DNA of 64,000 nucleotides from Bretschneidera sinensis. Taxonomy: Eukaryota; Streptophyta; Magnoliopsida; Brassicales; Akaniaceae. The translations under genes and the position numbers were made by a program. The DNA lies in the NCBI GenBank assembly GCA_023935145.1, contig CM043702.1, positions 74,420,820-74,484,819 on the forward strand, read 5' to 3'. The first letter of the stretch is position 1. Every line of letters begins with the position of its first letter. The notes beneath the pieces were generated by a model, which did not search any database, was not told where the DNA came from, and saw nothing but the letters and a program-made list of their open reading frames with translations. Below, one piece after another: positions 11,746 through 22,784 of this stretch.

Positions 11746-11757
11746 AAGTGGGGGGCC
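11746..11757 (+). promoter_or_regulatory. Tat-1 polypurine tract
   Basis: AAGTGGGGGGCC lies directly before the 3' LTR, the same as in Tat-2 (about 32169-32180) and in reverse in Tat-3 (50805-50816). It primes plus-strand DNA synthesis. Confidence 0.85.
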
Positions 11758-12258
11758 TCTAATATTGCTAAAAAACACACACCCAATAAAGAGACGACAC
11801 ATGGACCATCCCAAGGCTAGATAGCTGGGAAACACGCGAATGACCCAGGCTCGGACAGCTAGACCCCAGGTCATCACCGCCCTCTAAGTTACCACTGCCC
11901 TTAGCACAAGGGCTGCCTTATACATGATCGACCCCTAACCGAGACAGCAAAGACAATATAGCTGGGCTACCTAGGCATCATTGCCCACCCAACTGGACCT
12001 CCATGTCACCACCACCTTGGAAGAAAGACTGCCTTAAAACCCTATAAAAAACTCAGGTGCACATTCCAAAAGAGAGAGATTTTTCTTAACCTAAAAAGGG
12101 AACGCCACTATTCTCATACATCTTATCATACACTAACAAAAGCTTCGAAGCATCCTCGGAGTCATTCCCTCCGGTGACCCTAGCTTACCTCTTCTGCCTT
12201 GTACAAGTTTCCTAAAGGCCCGGCCTCCAACTCAGTGAGCACGTTTTTGGCATCAACA
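11758..12258 (+). repeat. Tat-1 3' LTR
   Basis: It begins TCTAATATTGCTAAAAAACAC (TG has become TC; compare TGTGATATGGCC of Tat-2) and ends GGCATCAACA as the other Tat LTRs do. At 501 bp it is shorter than the 740-bp LTR of Tat-2 and clearly a different subfamily. CCTATAAAA near 12045 is its likely TATA box. Confidence 0.75.
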
Positions 12259-12564
12259 AATACAAAATTGTGATACGTATTACCAAAATAGAAAACAAAC
12301 TCTGAAGACTATTGATAAACATCAAATGATAAGCGCATAAAAAGCAAAGAACTCAACTCCAAACAAAAAATTTGATTTGGCCCTTACACACCCAATTTAC
12401 CAAGAAAACATGGGACTCAAGAAAAACAAGCATTAATAATACTTCCTTGTTTGATAAATCATCATTCAAAAATTGAACTTCACGTATACACAATGCAGAA
12501 CAAATCTGAAGACACAAAGATGGTCAAAACTTAAGAGAACCATCCAATTAACAAGACCGAAAGA

Positions 12565-13134
12565 ATGCCCATTATGTGATAGTATCTTCTGACATATTCT
12601 TGGCTAGTAGATCGCAAGATTACTCATCATTGATACTGTGTAAGGAAGAAAAGAATCACAATTGATCGCAAGATTACTGAACATTGTTCTTGCTTGCTAC
12701 CTTCTCATCTTACTGCTATAATCACTTGTTAGTCTCTTACAATCTAAAACCTCAACCACATTTATAGAAATTATTATTACCACAACCAGATATACAGGAC
12801 AGTTACTAAGGCAATCAATAACATAACATTAAAGATATCAAAGAAAAACATAAATAAAAGAGAAAAATTAGTTTAACTACTCAAAGATCAAGAGTACACA
12901 CAATCTAAGTAAAGTAATAACTTTTTCCGTCCCATTTTGAGCATGTTTGGTTTTCTATTTAAGTCAACTTAAAACAAATTGACTTAAATAGTAAACCAAA
13001 CATCGTTTTTGTTTGTCACTCTTTCTTAGAATGGATGTCTTAGAATAATTGTCACATTTTCAAAATCAAATAAAAACAAAGTCTTAATTTCTCTATATTA
13101 TCATTACTTTCATGGAATTCAATAACAAAATCTT
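12565..13134 (+). repeat. 570-bp direct repeat, copy 1
   Basis: From AAGAATGCCCATTATG to AAATCTTACTT this matches 15425-15998 in the same orientation with roughly 5 percent differences by eye. It has no coding capacity and does not start TG or end CA at the match limits, so it is not an obvious LTR. Confidence 0.85.
12945..13001. repeat. Short foldback, 23-bp arms
   Basis: Arms 12945-12967 and 12979-13001 are complementary with one mismatch around an 11-nt loop. The same place in direct-repeat copy 2 is more decayed. It could be a small MITE relic or a transcript hairpin. Confidence 0.6.
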
Positions 13135-13739
13135 ACTTAATTGAATAGGAATTTAAATCATGATTCAAATCAAATTGTGATTTAGGGGGTTGCATTTTCC
13201 TTACACTTAATTCAACTAATTAATTGATGAACACGATCCATGGGATTTAATTAATTAGTTATAAATTGAGAATAAACACGATCAATGGCATTCTCTAGTC
13301 TTAACGGAAATACCAATAGTCTTGGATGTTGATTAATTCTTTATATTCACCAAATGTTCCAATTCATGATTGGACAGCAAGCTAAACTCCCAATTGTTCT
13401 TATTGATTATACTCATCTCTTCATAATTCATTTTGTTTAATTCACTTAATTTTTCTTTATTTCAATTTTCTCTTCATCAATCTTTTAATTAGAGTGCTTG
13501 TGATTTAATTTCAGAGTTTGTTTTAGTAATTTTAAGAAAGTAATTTAGGATTTAAACCACTGTAATTCCTTGAGAGATCAACCTCAAGAGTAAACTCATC
13601 GCAATACTATTTGTGATTCATGTACTTGCGAGCATTTAAAATTTGCACATCAGCTATCTTTTGGTTGTTGTTGTTGTCTTCAACTAGGGGGAAGCCGTCA
13701 TAAAGTGTAAGTGTGTTAGGAGGAGGAAAAAGAATAGAG

Positions 13740-14690
13740 GCCTTGGCCCTCGAGGTGGAAGACTTTAAAGATGAGGTAAAAACCCCATAGATCTAACCCA
13801 TGGAGGAGTTGACCGCTAGCCCCCTAGGTGAAGACAGCTCTAGAACAGTCCAAATTGGCTCTAGTCTCCCAAAAGACCTAAAAAAATCCCCCATCCCCTT
13901 CTGTGGAAGAATCAAGACTTGTTTGCGTGGTCAACATCGGATATACCCAGGATTAGCCCTAAGGTCATCGTACATCGACTAAATGTGGACCCAAGCCACA
14001 AGCCAGCCATTCAGAAGAATAGGTCATTTGCCCCGAAGCGGCAAGCTGTCATCAAAATCGAAGTGGATAAGCTACTCACAGATGACTTTATCTAAGAGAT
14101 GGACTATCCCGATTGGGTATCCAATGTAGTGGTGGTCAGAAAGCCCAACGGCAAGTGGTGAATCTGCGTTGACTTCACAGACCTGAACAAGGCCTGCCAA
14201 AAAGATAGTTTTCCTCTACCGCGGATCGATCAACTGGTTGACGCCACCTTAGGGCATAAGCTCCTAACTTTCATGGACACTTACTCTGGCTACAACCAGA
14301 TCCTCATGCACAAGCTTGACTAGGAGAAACCAACCTTCGTCACGGGCCAAGGACTGTATTGTTACGAAGTTATACCTTTCGGGCTCAAAAATGACGGGGC
14401 AACCTATCAAAGGTTGGTGAACAAGATCTTTCATGGGTAAATTGGAAAAAACATGAAAGTTTATGTGGATGACATGTTGGTCAAGAGTGTCGAGGCCAAA
14501 GACCACAACTTTGACCTAGATGAGGCATTCGAGGTGCTTCAGCATCACCAGATGAAGTTGAACCCCGTAAAGTGTACTTTCGAAGTTACTAGGGGAAGTT
14601 CCTCAATTTTATGGCCACTCAAAGAGAAATAGAAGCTATCCTAAAGAAGATTGAGTTCCTTAAGAAGAATTGGATCTTAGTAATTGTGTT
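13740..14690 (+). pseudogene. Tat-type reverse transcriptase relic
   Basis: A decayed stretch aligns with Tat-2 from the protease-RT linker (LEVEDFKDEV) through the RT core: WVSNVVVVRKPNGKW, KDSFPLPRIDQLVDAT, SGYNQILMHK, the catalytic YVDD (14462-14473) and MKLNPVKCTF. It ends near LKKIEFLKKNW. There are many stops, including TAG/TAA in the linker and in the palm region, and no gag, integrase or flanking LTR pair was found. It is a fragment of a further Tat element, older than Tat-2. Confidence 0.8.
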
Positions 14691-14743
14691 GATACGGATT
14701 GGTTAAAGTTGATTGAATTTGATTAAATAGGAGAAAGAATTGT

Positions 14744-15424
14744 GTTGATGCCCAAAACCCATTGCTGAGCTAGAAGTTCCACGTCTGGCGTCCTACACAA
14801 GTAACAAGATGTAAACTAAAGAGTCATAGGAGGAGAAAGGGGTGGTGCCTTCGAAGACTCTCCGGTGCCTTTTTTAAAACAAGATACTAGGAAAATGGAG
14901 TGCAGATGTAAGTGTTTTAGTAATGAGTTTGAGATTGGAGATGGACTTGAATTTCGTATATCTTAGGCAAACTGGTCACGCTCCCGGAATGGTGTGATCC
15001 CTAAAATCTTTCTTCCTCGTCAGAGGGTCTTTATTGCATGTTCAGAGGTGGCTCAGTCCCCAAAATCATGCTTACACTCCTATATGGGAGTCCATGAGTG
15101 ACAATGGTTGTGCCAACTGCTCGTTCCACGTGTCATTTGGTTACTGAAGGGGAGTTGTCTTGCGTGTTAACGGGTTACTAGAAGGTGACTCGTGGGTGTA
15201 GCCACGTGTCGTTCGGTCACAGGAGGGGTATTGCTCCACGTGTCGTTCGTTTACTGGAGGGTGATTTTATTGGCTATATCACTGCTTATTATGGAGTTCT
15301 GACTGACCATGAATTGCTGATATAAGGATGTGATTATGGAGACTCGACTCTTTTGGAAAGAGTCTTACCCCTCACTCTCAAGTGTAGATATTTTATAGTG
15401 GTGATCCAAAGCGTGCTCAATATG
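14744..15424. repeat. Possible LTR relic with three CACGTG boxes
   Basis: Starts TGTTGATGCC, like the end of a minus-oriented Tat LTR (compare 34058). It contains three copies of CCACGTGTC(G/A)TT (CACGTG at 15126, 15203 and 15237) within similar 35-75-bp units. No partner LTR was found. CACGTG is a G-box, bound by plant bZIP/bHLH factors, but use here is unproven. Confidence 0.35.
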
Positions 15425-15998
15425 AAGAATGCCCATTATGTGATAGTATCTTCTGACATATTCTTGACTAGCAGCTCGCAAGATTGCTCATCATTGATAC
15501 TGTATAAGGAAGAAAAGACTCACAATTGATCGCAAGGTTACTGAACATTGTTTTTGCTTGCTACCTTCTCATCTTACTACTATAATCACTTGTTAGTCTC
15601 TTACAACTAAAACCTCAACCACATTTATAGAAATTATTATTACCACAATCAGATATACATGATAGTTACTAAGGCAATCGATAACATAACATTAAAGATA
15701 TCAAAGAAAAACAGAAATAAAAGAGAAAAATTAGTTTAACTACTCAAAGATCAAGAGTACACACAGTACAAGTAAAGTAATAACTTTTTCCTATCCTTTT
15801 GAGCATGTTTGGTTTTTTATTTAAATCAACTTAAAACAAATTAGTTTAAATAGTAAACCAAACATCTATTTTGTTTGTCACTCTTTTTTAGAATGGATGT
15901 CTTAGAATAATTGTCACTTTTTCAAAATCAAATAAAAACGAAGTCTTAATTTCTCTATATTATCATTACTTTCACGGAATTCAATAACAAAATCTTAC
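15425..15998 (+). repeat. 570-bp direct repeat, copy 2
   Basis: Partner of 12565-13134. The two copies bracket 2.3 kb holding the RT relic and the LTR-like relic, so the segment between may have arrived with, or caused, the duplication. Confidence 0.85.
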
Positions 15999-16440
15999 TT
16001 TGCTAAATAATCAGTAAAACACTAATACTATGCTTGGTTATCTAAAATTGAAACTTGGAATTAAAATTTGGGTGGAATAATGATAATTTTTAATTATTTT
16101 AGTGGAAAAAAAAATTAATTTTATCTCAATTCTAAAATTTAATTTTAAATAATAAAACATAACGTAAGAGTTAATATTAAAAACTACCGATTCATATATG
16201 GTGTTACATTGAATAAAGCTAATTTTTCTTAAACCGTGTGCAAAGACAATGATAACAATAATATTAAGATAAAAGGGAGCAGCTTACAAGTTTCAAATAA
16301 CAAGTGAATTAATTATGTCATTAAGGCAGTAACAAGTAAAGGTAACAGCAAAAAGGCTTGCACTGCTCCGTTATAGCCATCATTTGTCATCGGATTAGTT
16401 ACACTGTATTATTTTTAAATTTATTGAAATGACACTAATA

Positions 16441-17210
16441 TATTAAATCTTTTTAAAATTCATAATTCATCTCAAAACATCATTTTCTACCATCGAGCAA
16501 TCTCAAAATGAATTTCTTTGAAAAGTCAAAATTTTAACTGGATATTACTTTTCATGATGATCAAAGTACCATTAGGTATCATAAATGTTACTTTTTAACA
16601 AAATAAAAGTATTAGAGATAGAACATATTTAACAAGGAATTTTTAGGGATTTTTTTAAAAATAAAATTATTATCATTCTTTTTCGAAAATTTTAAAATGG
16701 ATTTATATGGTATAAATTTTGCATCATATATTTTGTATTTAAAAAAATATATATTATGATATCATTGCCTATTACATCTTCAAATAAATAAAAATCAAAG
16801 ACCATCATAAAAAAATTTAAATATTTAAAATGAAAAATTTGTTAATATGTTTTTTTTAAAAATTAGATAGCTTAACATCTCAAATAAATGAATTACAAAG
16901 ATCATCCTAAAATAAAAATAAAAGACACTTTTCTATTTTAAAAATTAAAATGATCATGCATGTTTTTATTTTTTTTAGAAAAATATGAATTCAAATAACA
17001 AAAAAATTTGTGTTATAAATAATTTATAAATGGAATTATTAAAATTATTATAATCAGTTGGAAATATTTTAATACTAAAGGTACTTTGGTCATCATGAAA
17101 AATAATATCCAATTAAAATTTTGATTCTTTAAAAAAAAACCATTTTGGACTACTTGAGGATGGAAATTGATGTTTTTATTTTTATGGATTGTGAGTTTTT
17201 TTAATAAAAA
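16441..17210. mobile_element. Foldback or MITE-like element with long inverted arms
   Basis: The plus strand at 17080-17210 (GGTACTTTGGTCATCATGAA...) matches the reverse complement of 16441-16571 over about 130 bp with perhaps three-quarters identity. The arms enclose about 500 bp of AT-rich DNA without an ORF. This architecture fits a non-autonomous terminal-inverted-repeat element. Ends and target duplication could not be fixed by eye. Confidence 0.5.
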
Positions 17211-18834
17211 AAAGTAATGTATGGGAGAGGGTTTATTTTTTATTGTGTATCAGTATCATTTTTTAAATGATCAACTAAAATAAAATGAAGTATTCCCCTT
17301 TTCAATCAAACTTATCAGCAAACAAACACATCCTATCGTGCTCTTTATCATCCAACACTACCTCACCGGGTTGCTATATCCAGTTATCATCTGATGGGAT
17401 TCCAATCGCTCATCTCATTTTCTCTTTCATATTGTCTATCAAACAAGCCCATAAAATTAGGCATATTAAAATTATTAGAATATTTCAATTTTAAATGTAT
17501 TCTTGCCCCTCATCAAAAGTGAAAAGAAAAAAAAAATTACTGCTACACTAGATAAAATCAGCAGCATTTACTGCAAACAATGAAGTTTCTAAATTTCTGT
17601 AATAATATCAATCAGAAAAATAGTATCTAATTCAGTGATTCAAAGAGAAACAAATGCATTATTAAAAAGTCTTCCCAAATCAAATATATTCATAAATTTT
17701 AAATGATAAGAAATAAAGAGGCAACCCTTTTAAATTACCACCAAAATGCGTAGCAACGTACATAAACGCACTCCAAATCGAGACTCTTTTTTTTTTTTCC
17801 CCTCCTTTTAGGTTTCCCTCTGAGCCAAAAGATTAACTACCTGAAGCACTGTGATTACTGTCAACGATGCTTTAACCCCAAAACAATAAAGGAAAAAATA
17901 CACTCTCTTCCTTTTTTTCTGTTTCATAGTGCCCAGTATACACAGACACATAAAACACATGTAAAGAACGAGTTAAAAAAAACAATTGAAAGCATGCTAA
18001 AAATTTCTAGAAATTAAACAAATAGTTAGAGAGCAAGAATAACGCTGCCCTATCGAATGCATCGACAAGGTTGAAAAATAGTTTTAGCATGGAATAAAAG
18101 CAAAAATTGAAGATAATTACTGTCTTCTGATTAAATAAAAAAAAAGATAATTAATGGTCAAGGACATCTAAGAAAATGTTGGATCTTCTACGATAAAGCA
18201 TATGTCAGTTCTTGATATTTCGATGTAGCATATAATTTGCCTTCAATTCTTTTTTTCTGCTTTTAAATTCTCTCTGAAATGTATAAAACTAGAAGCCATT
18301 ATAGGGGAGCTGCTGCTTGCTAGAAGGAGAAGAATCTGTAATACCTTACCTCTTTTAAGAAACTAAGATGACAGAGAGACTAATTGCAACATCATGGAAC
18401 AGGGTGATTAACATTATATTAAAGATGATACTTAAAAAATTGGTTTGCTTTGCCATTTTCTCCTTCTCTTGTCCATGCGTGTGCAAAAGATACTAACAAA
18501 GGCTTACACAATTAATCTAGGTATTCAAAGGACGTTTATCTATTAGTGAAGCATCTCAATTGGGGGAAATGGGCACCAAAACTGTTTGGAACTAATCATT
18601 GGGGAATGGTGGTTAAAAAAATTGAAGATGAAAACAAAATTAGGTGGACAATGGGAAGGGAGGGAAGAACTTTTACCTTGCAGACAACAGAAGCAAAGGA
18701 ATCTCAATTATGAATATCTGCGTAACTGACAATCATAGTTCTAAATAGAGTATGCACCAACATCTTCAAAAACTTCAAAAAGATATATCTCAAGGATATG
18801 CTTAAACAACAGACTGACACATTATGACATTCGG

Positions 18835-19040
18835 TGAAAGAGAAATTTCTCAAAAAGAAGGAATCTACACGAAAATTCATGAAACTGCGAAAATACGTAT
18901 GCATGCAAGCATGTTCATACCGTCTGATTGCCTCATTCTTAACATTCATTTGCTGAAAGAGAAATTTCTCAAAAAGTAGAGAATCTACACTAAAGTGCAT
19001 GAAACTGTGAAAATATGTATGCATGAAAGCTTGTTCATGT
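18835..19040. repeat. Two 88-bp direct repeat copies
   Basis: TGAAAGAGAAATTTCTC... to ...GCATGTTCAT recurs 118 bp downstream with several changes. No coding role. It lies just downstream of the mTERF gene. Confidence 0.6.
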
Positions 19041-19248
19041 TGTATGTGTGTATAGAGAGTGCAAGAGAGTTACATTATGCATCACAGCAAACAACTGAGC
19101 CCAAAACTAGAGAAGGCATAAAAAAAAACTCACGGTGCCACTTTATGTAAAATGCTCTTACTTCATAAAAATGAATACATTGGCACATACAATCACGTAT
19201 TTTCAGGTCATGGGGAGGGAAATAATGAACACATAGCCAGCAAAATGT

Positions 19249-20475
19249 TCAAAAAGGAAATCCTTTGCACACAATTTTCTTTGAGGCTTCTGCCAATCGT
19301 TTGATGCCTTTCGCGTCTACATAGAACTCCATCAACTCATTGGCAACATCCTCTGGGTGACATGTAACGAATGCTTTCAAGAATCTCTTTTCTTTCATCC
19401 TCAGTGCCCTTAACATTGCAGGTTGATTTATCTGTGGCTGAAGATCCATTTCCTGAATCTTCCCTGCAAGCAGTACCCTAGGCTTCAACACAGCCTCTAG
19501 ATTATTGAACAGCAAAAATGGGTACTCAAGGACCACATTTGCAGGGAGCTTCATTGTGCCCACAACATAAGTCATATTCCTTTGAATCTTATCAACTGAT
19601 AATGTCAACAAAAGGGGAGACCTTCCGAAAAGACCCCAAACCTCATCATTTGAAAACCCAAACTTTTCAAAGTTGGCCACCTTTGCTTGGATGGTTTCAT
19701 GCCGCGAGATGCCAATGAGTGTAACCACATATTTAAACATCTTGGAGTCCTTGGAAACCCCACTTTTACGAATATATTCCATCTTCTCATCATTAAATGA
19801 TGTCCTCGGGATCAAAGTGGGCCGAGATAGAAGCATAGGAATCAAATCCTTTCGAGTTATGCCAATTCCTTCATATAGTGCAACGATAGGTCTGATCCTA
19901 TTGTGGAAGCCATATGTCAAGAGTGATGGGTTTCTGATAATGGCCTTACGGAGCATTTCCTTCGACCCAAACAATGCCATAAAGAAATCAATTCTCTCAT
20001 CAAAGCAACGATTTATGGGACAACTAAGGAATCGTGGGCGACAGTGGATGATCTTAACAAGGTCGGACGAGGTCAGACCTAACCCACTAAGTATGCTGAG
20101 CTTAGATTGAAGTTGGAAAATGTCAGCGTTACGCAAAGAAGGCCGGCGCAGGAATAACTTTGATATATCATTGTCGCTACAACCCCACTGCTTCAAAACT
20201 TCTACAGAGTCTTTTGGATTGCCTTGATCTTCTTCTACTATTTCAAATTGGGGTTGGCTGCAACCCCATTTTTTAAGAACTTCAACAGATTCCTTTGCAT
20301 GATCTATACCTTCTTCAAAAACTCTCTCAACATGGGTTAGGCATAACGTCGAATAGGTGGTGGTAGTGCAAAACAGGGGAGCTTTTGCAACCGGGCTTTT
20401 GGCCAAAGAGAGAAATCGATGCGAGGCGGAGAACAAATATCGGAGTCTGATTAATTTCTTAGCTCTGGGGTACAT
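19249..20475 (-). CDS. mTERF-family organelle protein
   Basis: A 408-residue single-exon protein from ATG 20475 to the stop at 19249. mTERF proteins are helical-repeat nucleic-acid binders that act in organelle transcription, RNA maturation or ribosome assembly. The first 45 residues have no Asp or Glu and are rich in Arg, Ser, Thr and Ala, as expected for a transit peptide (probably mitochondrial). About residues 105-380 hold the repeated helix pattern with prolines, for example SSDLVKIIHCRPRFLS, RKAIIRNPSLLTY, RKDLIPMLLSRPTLI, NDEVWGLFGRSPLLL and PANVVLEYPFLLFN. Length is normal for plant members and the frame is open. Oddity: (A/P)K(E/D)SVEVLK(K/Q)WGCS occurs twice, at residues 60-73 and 87-100. 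The target transcript cannot be told from sequence. Tat-2 lies 195 bp upstream. Confidence 0.92.
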   Translation of the reverse strand: MYPRAKKLIRLRYLFSASHRFLSLAKSPVAKAPLFCTTTTYSTLCLTHVERVFEEGIDHAKESVEVLKKWGCSQPQFEIVEEDQGNPKDSVEVLKQWGCSDNDISKLFLRRPSLRNADIFQLQSKLSILSGLGLTSSDLVKIIHCRPRFLSCPINRCFDERIDFFMALFGSKEMLRKAIIRNPSLLTYGFHNRIRPIVALYEGIGITRKDLIPMLLSRPTLIPRTSFNDEKMEYIRKSGVSKDSKMFKYVVTLIGISRHETIQAKVANFEKFGFSNDEVWGLFGRSPLLLTLSVDKIQRNMTYVVGTMKLPANVVLEYPFLLFNNLEAVLKPRVLLAGKIQEMDLQPQINQPAMLRALRMKEKRFLKAFVTCHPEDVANELMEFYVDAKGIKRLAEASKKIVCKGFPF

Positions 20476-20509
20476 GACAATCAGTTAATTGTGAAACTAG
20501 CGATACTGG

Positions 20510-20518
20510 GTTTTATAA
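20510..20518 (-). promoter_or_regulatory. Possible TATA box of mTERF gene
   Basis: The minus strand reads TTTATAAAA about 35 bp before the ATG at 20475. If used, the leader would be very short, so a TATA-less start further upstream is also possible. Confidence 0.35.
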
Positions 20519-20669
20519 ACTGGTCAACAATTTCAAAAATCAACATAACTCGTTCAAAACAGTAAAATATCGGACACCAATTTGGAGTTGGTTATGCTTT
20601 GAAGTATAATAGCACTGTTAAGTATAAAATGACTAATCTTCAATGACATTTTTCACTTCTCGGTTACTA

Positions 20670-21409
20670 TGTGATATGGCCTAAAAAACACTGGCCTAGA
20701 CAAACACCAAGCAATACTGGCCCAAACAAACACCAAGCCCAGCAGGCTTGTTCTGACCCAAACAAACATCAGACCCGGCTCAAACCTGTGGCCCAGATAA
20801 GTTCGGACCCCGAAAGAGTAATCCAGCCCAGCTGACTCGAAGAACACCCCGGCCCGGACAAACAATCAGTATGTTCCACGGCCCAGCAAGAATCCCCAAA
20901 TCCGCGAAGAATGACCCAGCCGGCCCACACCAAGATCTCTCCTACCACCACCAGCCACCCTACAAGGACTAGCCACTCCACAACCCTTAGCCCTGACCAG
21001 CCACCCTATGGCTGCTCGCCACTCTACGGCTGCCCTACTATGTCCCCTCTCCTAGGCTTGCAATCATACCCTCTCCACCAGCAGACGACTATAAATAAGC
21101 CAAGGTATGGACATGACTAGGAGATTCAGATGAAGGTTGACACACACACTCCGTTTGATTTTCTAAAGAGTCCTCGGTTCCTCTCTCGAACCTACGACTC
21201 CTCCCCTGAATATTTGCTAACTAAAGCATCGGAGTGCCTTCGGAGGTCTTCCCCTCCCCTCCTTCCGAGGGCCTTCAGTTTATACTTGTCATTTGTGCAG
21301 GACCCAAGCCAAATCGTTCCCGGGCCGAGCCCAGCTTACAAGCCATGCAGATCCCAGCCCATACCAGCTCACAAGCCACGTTAGCACCAAACAGTAAACG
21401 GCATCAACA
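20670..21409 (+). repeat. Tat-2 5' LTR
   Basis: 740 bp, TGTGATATGGCC to GGCATCAACA. TATAAATA near 21090 is the likely TATA box. It is the end nearest the mTERF promoter and reads away from that gene. Confidence 0.93.
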
Positions 21410-21412
21410 GAT

Positions 21413-21430
21413 TGGCGCCGTCCGTGGGAA
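21413..21430 (+). promoter_or_regulatory. Tat-2 primer-binding site
   Basis: TGGCGCCGTCCGTGGGAA starts three bases after the LTR. Its first nine bases match the tRNA-Asp complement used by the Athila elements, but the rest differ, so the primer tRNA is not assigned. Confidence 0.75.
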
Positions 21431-21485
21431 ACCACAATCTCTCGCTACAGTAAAAGCGAAGAAGTAAAAGAACTCATCTGTCACG

Positions 21486-22779
21486 ATGCCACCAAGGAAC
21501 GGTGCTAGGAGAGCCAACAAGGAAGCCCCGGCTGCGAGCTCTGCTCCAAGGCGAAGTTCACGGTCACCGATCCAAATCCGGATTTCTAACAACCCCAGAG
21601 CATGCCACCCCTGCCAGGGAACAACGTCAACACCTTGCTGAAACCGACTCCCCAGACGACGAGGGAGCCCTTGCTCATCTCCAAGCCCCGGTGACCCAAG
21701 CTCAGTTCCTAGAACTGTCCAGAATGATAGCCAATCTAGCGGCTCAAGTCCTAGAAGGGGGCCGACAGCCTTCACACCCTCCCCACCAAGCTCCGAAAGA
21801 GGTCGAGTCGTCAGATAGGAATGACTCAGCACATAACCAGCCCCGTGCTGAGCCCTTACAACGCCACAGCCGGTCCAAAGAAAGCTCCACCTCAAAGGGC
21901 AACCTCAGCCTCTACAAACGATTTGAGGAAATGCAGGAAAGAATAGACTCGGCTCTGAGATACAAGAATCTTAGTATTATGGACGAACTCTGCGTCCAGG
22001 ACCCCCCTTTCACGGAAGGCGTCCTAGAAACCCCTATCCCACCAATCTTCAGGATGCCCCAGGTCAGAATGTATGACGGAACCACGGATCCGATGGACCA
22101 TCTCCAGCACTATAAAACGACGATGGTACTGCACCGACACTCAGACCAGATCATGTGCCGCACTTTCCCCCTAACTCTTGAAAAGGCGGCGGGCACTTGG
22201 TACTCGCGCTTAAAGCCAGGAACTATTGGTAATTTCAAAGAACTCAGCTATGCTTTCGCTTCTCACTTCCTCAGCAGCAAGGGGCCCAAGAAAACCTCGG
22301 AAAGCCTCTTCAACATTATCCAGCATAAGGGAGAAAGGCTTCGGGCTTATATTTCTCGGTTCAACACAACAGCTTGGGAAATTCTAGACCTTGATCCCAA
22401 CATCCAGGTGATGGCCTTCAAAAACGGATTAAGGTCAGGAATCTTTAGCTCCAAGCTAACCGGGCGCCCGCCCTGGGACATGAACGAAATCCTGGCCCGG
22501 GCAGAAAAGTACATGCTGGCGGAGGACGATCAAGCCTTCAGAAGAGAAAGAGAAGGAGAAACCGAAAGAAAAAGGAAAGACTCTGCCCCTCAGAAAGGAG
22601 CGACCATAAAACCTCACCAAGAGGACAGGTATAGGCCCCACCCTCGGGTCGACAACTTCACTCCCCTCAACACTACTAGGACCGACGTCCTCATGCAGCT
22701 TCAAGACAAGTCTGTCCTACAGTGGCCACCCAAGAAGCCCCTTGGAGGAGACCTCAAGAAGTGGTGCCAGCTGGGATAG
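21486..22779 (+). pseudogene. Tat-2 gag, lacking the nucleocapsid end
   Basis: The only good start is ATG 21486 (MPPRNGARRANKEAP), but that frame reaches a stop near 21640. The long frame is the next one (open from 21502 to the stop at 22779), so a frameshift lies near 21590. The core MYDGTTDPMDHLQHYKTTM, MCRTFPLTLEKAAGTWYSRL, FASHFLSSK and MNEILARAEKYM is clear. The protein stops soon after VLMQLQDKSVLQWP. The zinc knuckle expected next is absent, and the sequence jumps to the end of protease, so a deletion joined the two. Confidence 0.85.
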
Positions 22780-22784
22780 TACCA

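Larger units (their letters stand above)
721..12258 (+). mobile_element. Tat-1: Tat-lineage Ty3/gypsy element, 5' part outside window
   Basis: The visible pieces are the integrase C-terminus (721-882), an antisense gene (minus, 9380 to 1085, split by Ath-1), a tandem array (10150-11655), a polypurine tract and a 3' LTR (11758-12258). The order and orientation match the intact-length relative Tat-2 at 20670-32922. It is interrupted by an LTR at 1-720 and by Ath-1 at 2107-8285, so it is older than both. Many stops and shifts show it is dead. Confidence 0.8.
12259..13739. other. Intergenic DNA including first copy of 570-bp direct repeat
   Basis: AT-rich DNA without a supported gene. It contains direct-repeat copy 1 (12565-13134) and a short foldback (12945-13001). 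Near 13210-13260 a 12-bp inverted pair (AACTAATTAATT / AATTAATTAGTT) occurs. Confidence 0.6.
15999..19248. other. AT-rich intergenic DNA downstream of mTERF
   Basis: No supported gene; long A/T runs dominate. It contains the foldback at 16441-17210 and an 88-bp direct repeat at 18835-18921 and 18953-19040. The stretch nearest 19249 should hold the mTERF 3' untranslated region and polyadenylation signals. Confidence 0.6.

Noticed and set aside
18704..19024. 106-codon minus frame with two similar halves
   Set aside because: The halves come from the 88-bp direct repeat; no protein family and no promoter context.
20665..20669. Target duplication for Tat-2
   Set aside because: TACTA against CTCTA on the other side shares three of five bases, no better than expected after a loose search.
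21502..21530. Gag start of Tat-2 at 21502
   Set aside because: The codon there is GTG; ATG 21486 in another frame gives the typical basic gag N-terminus, with a frameshift near 21590.
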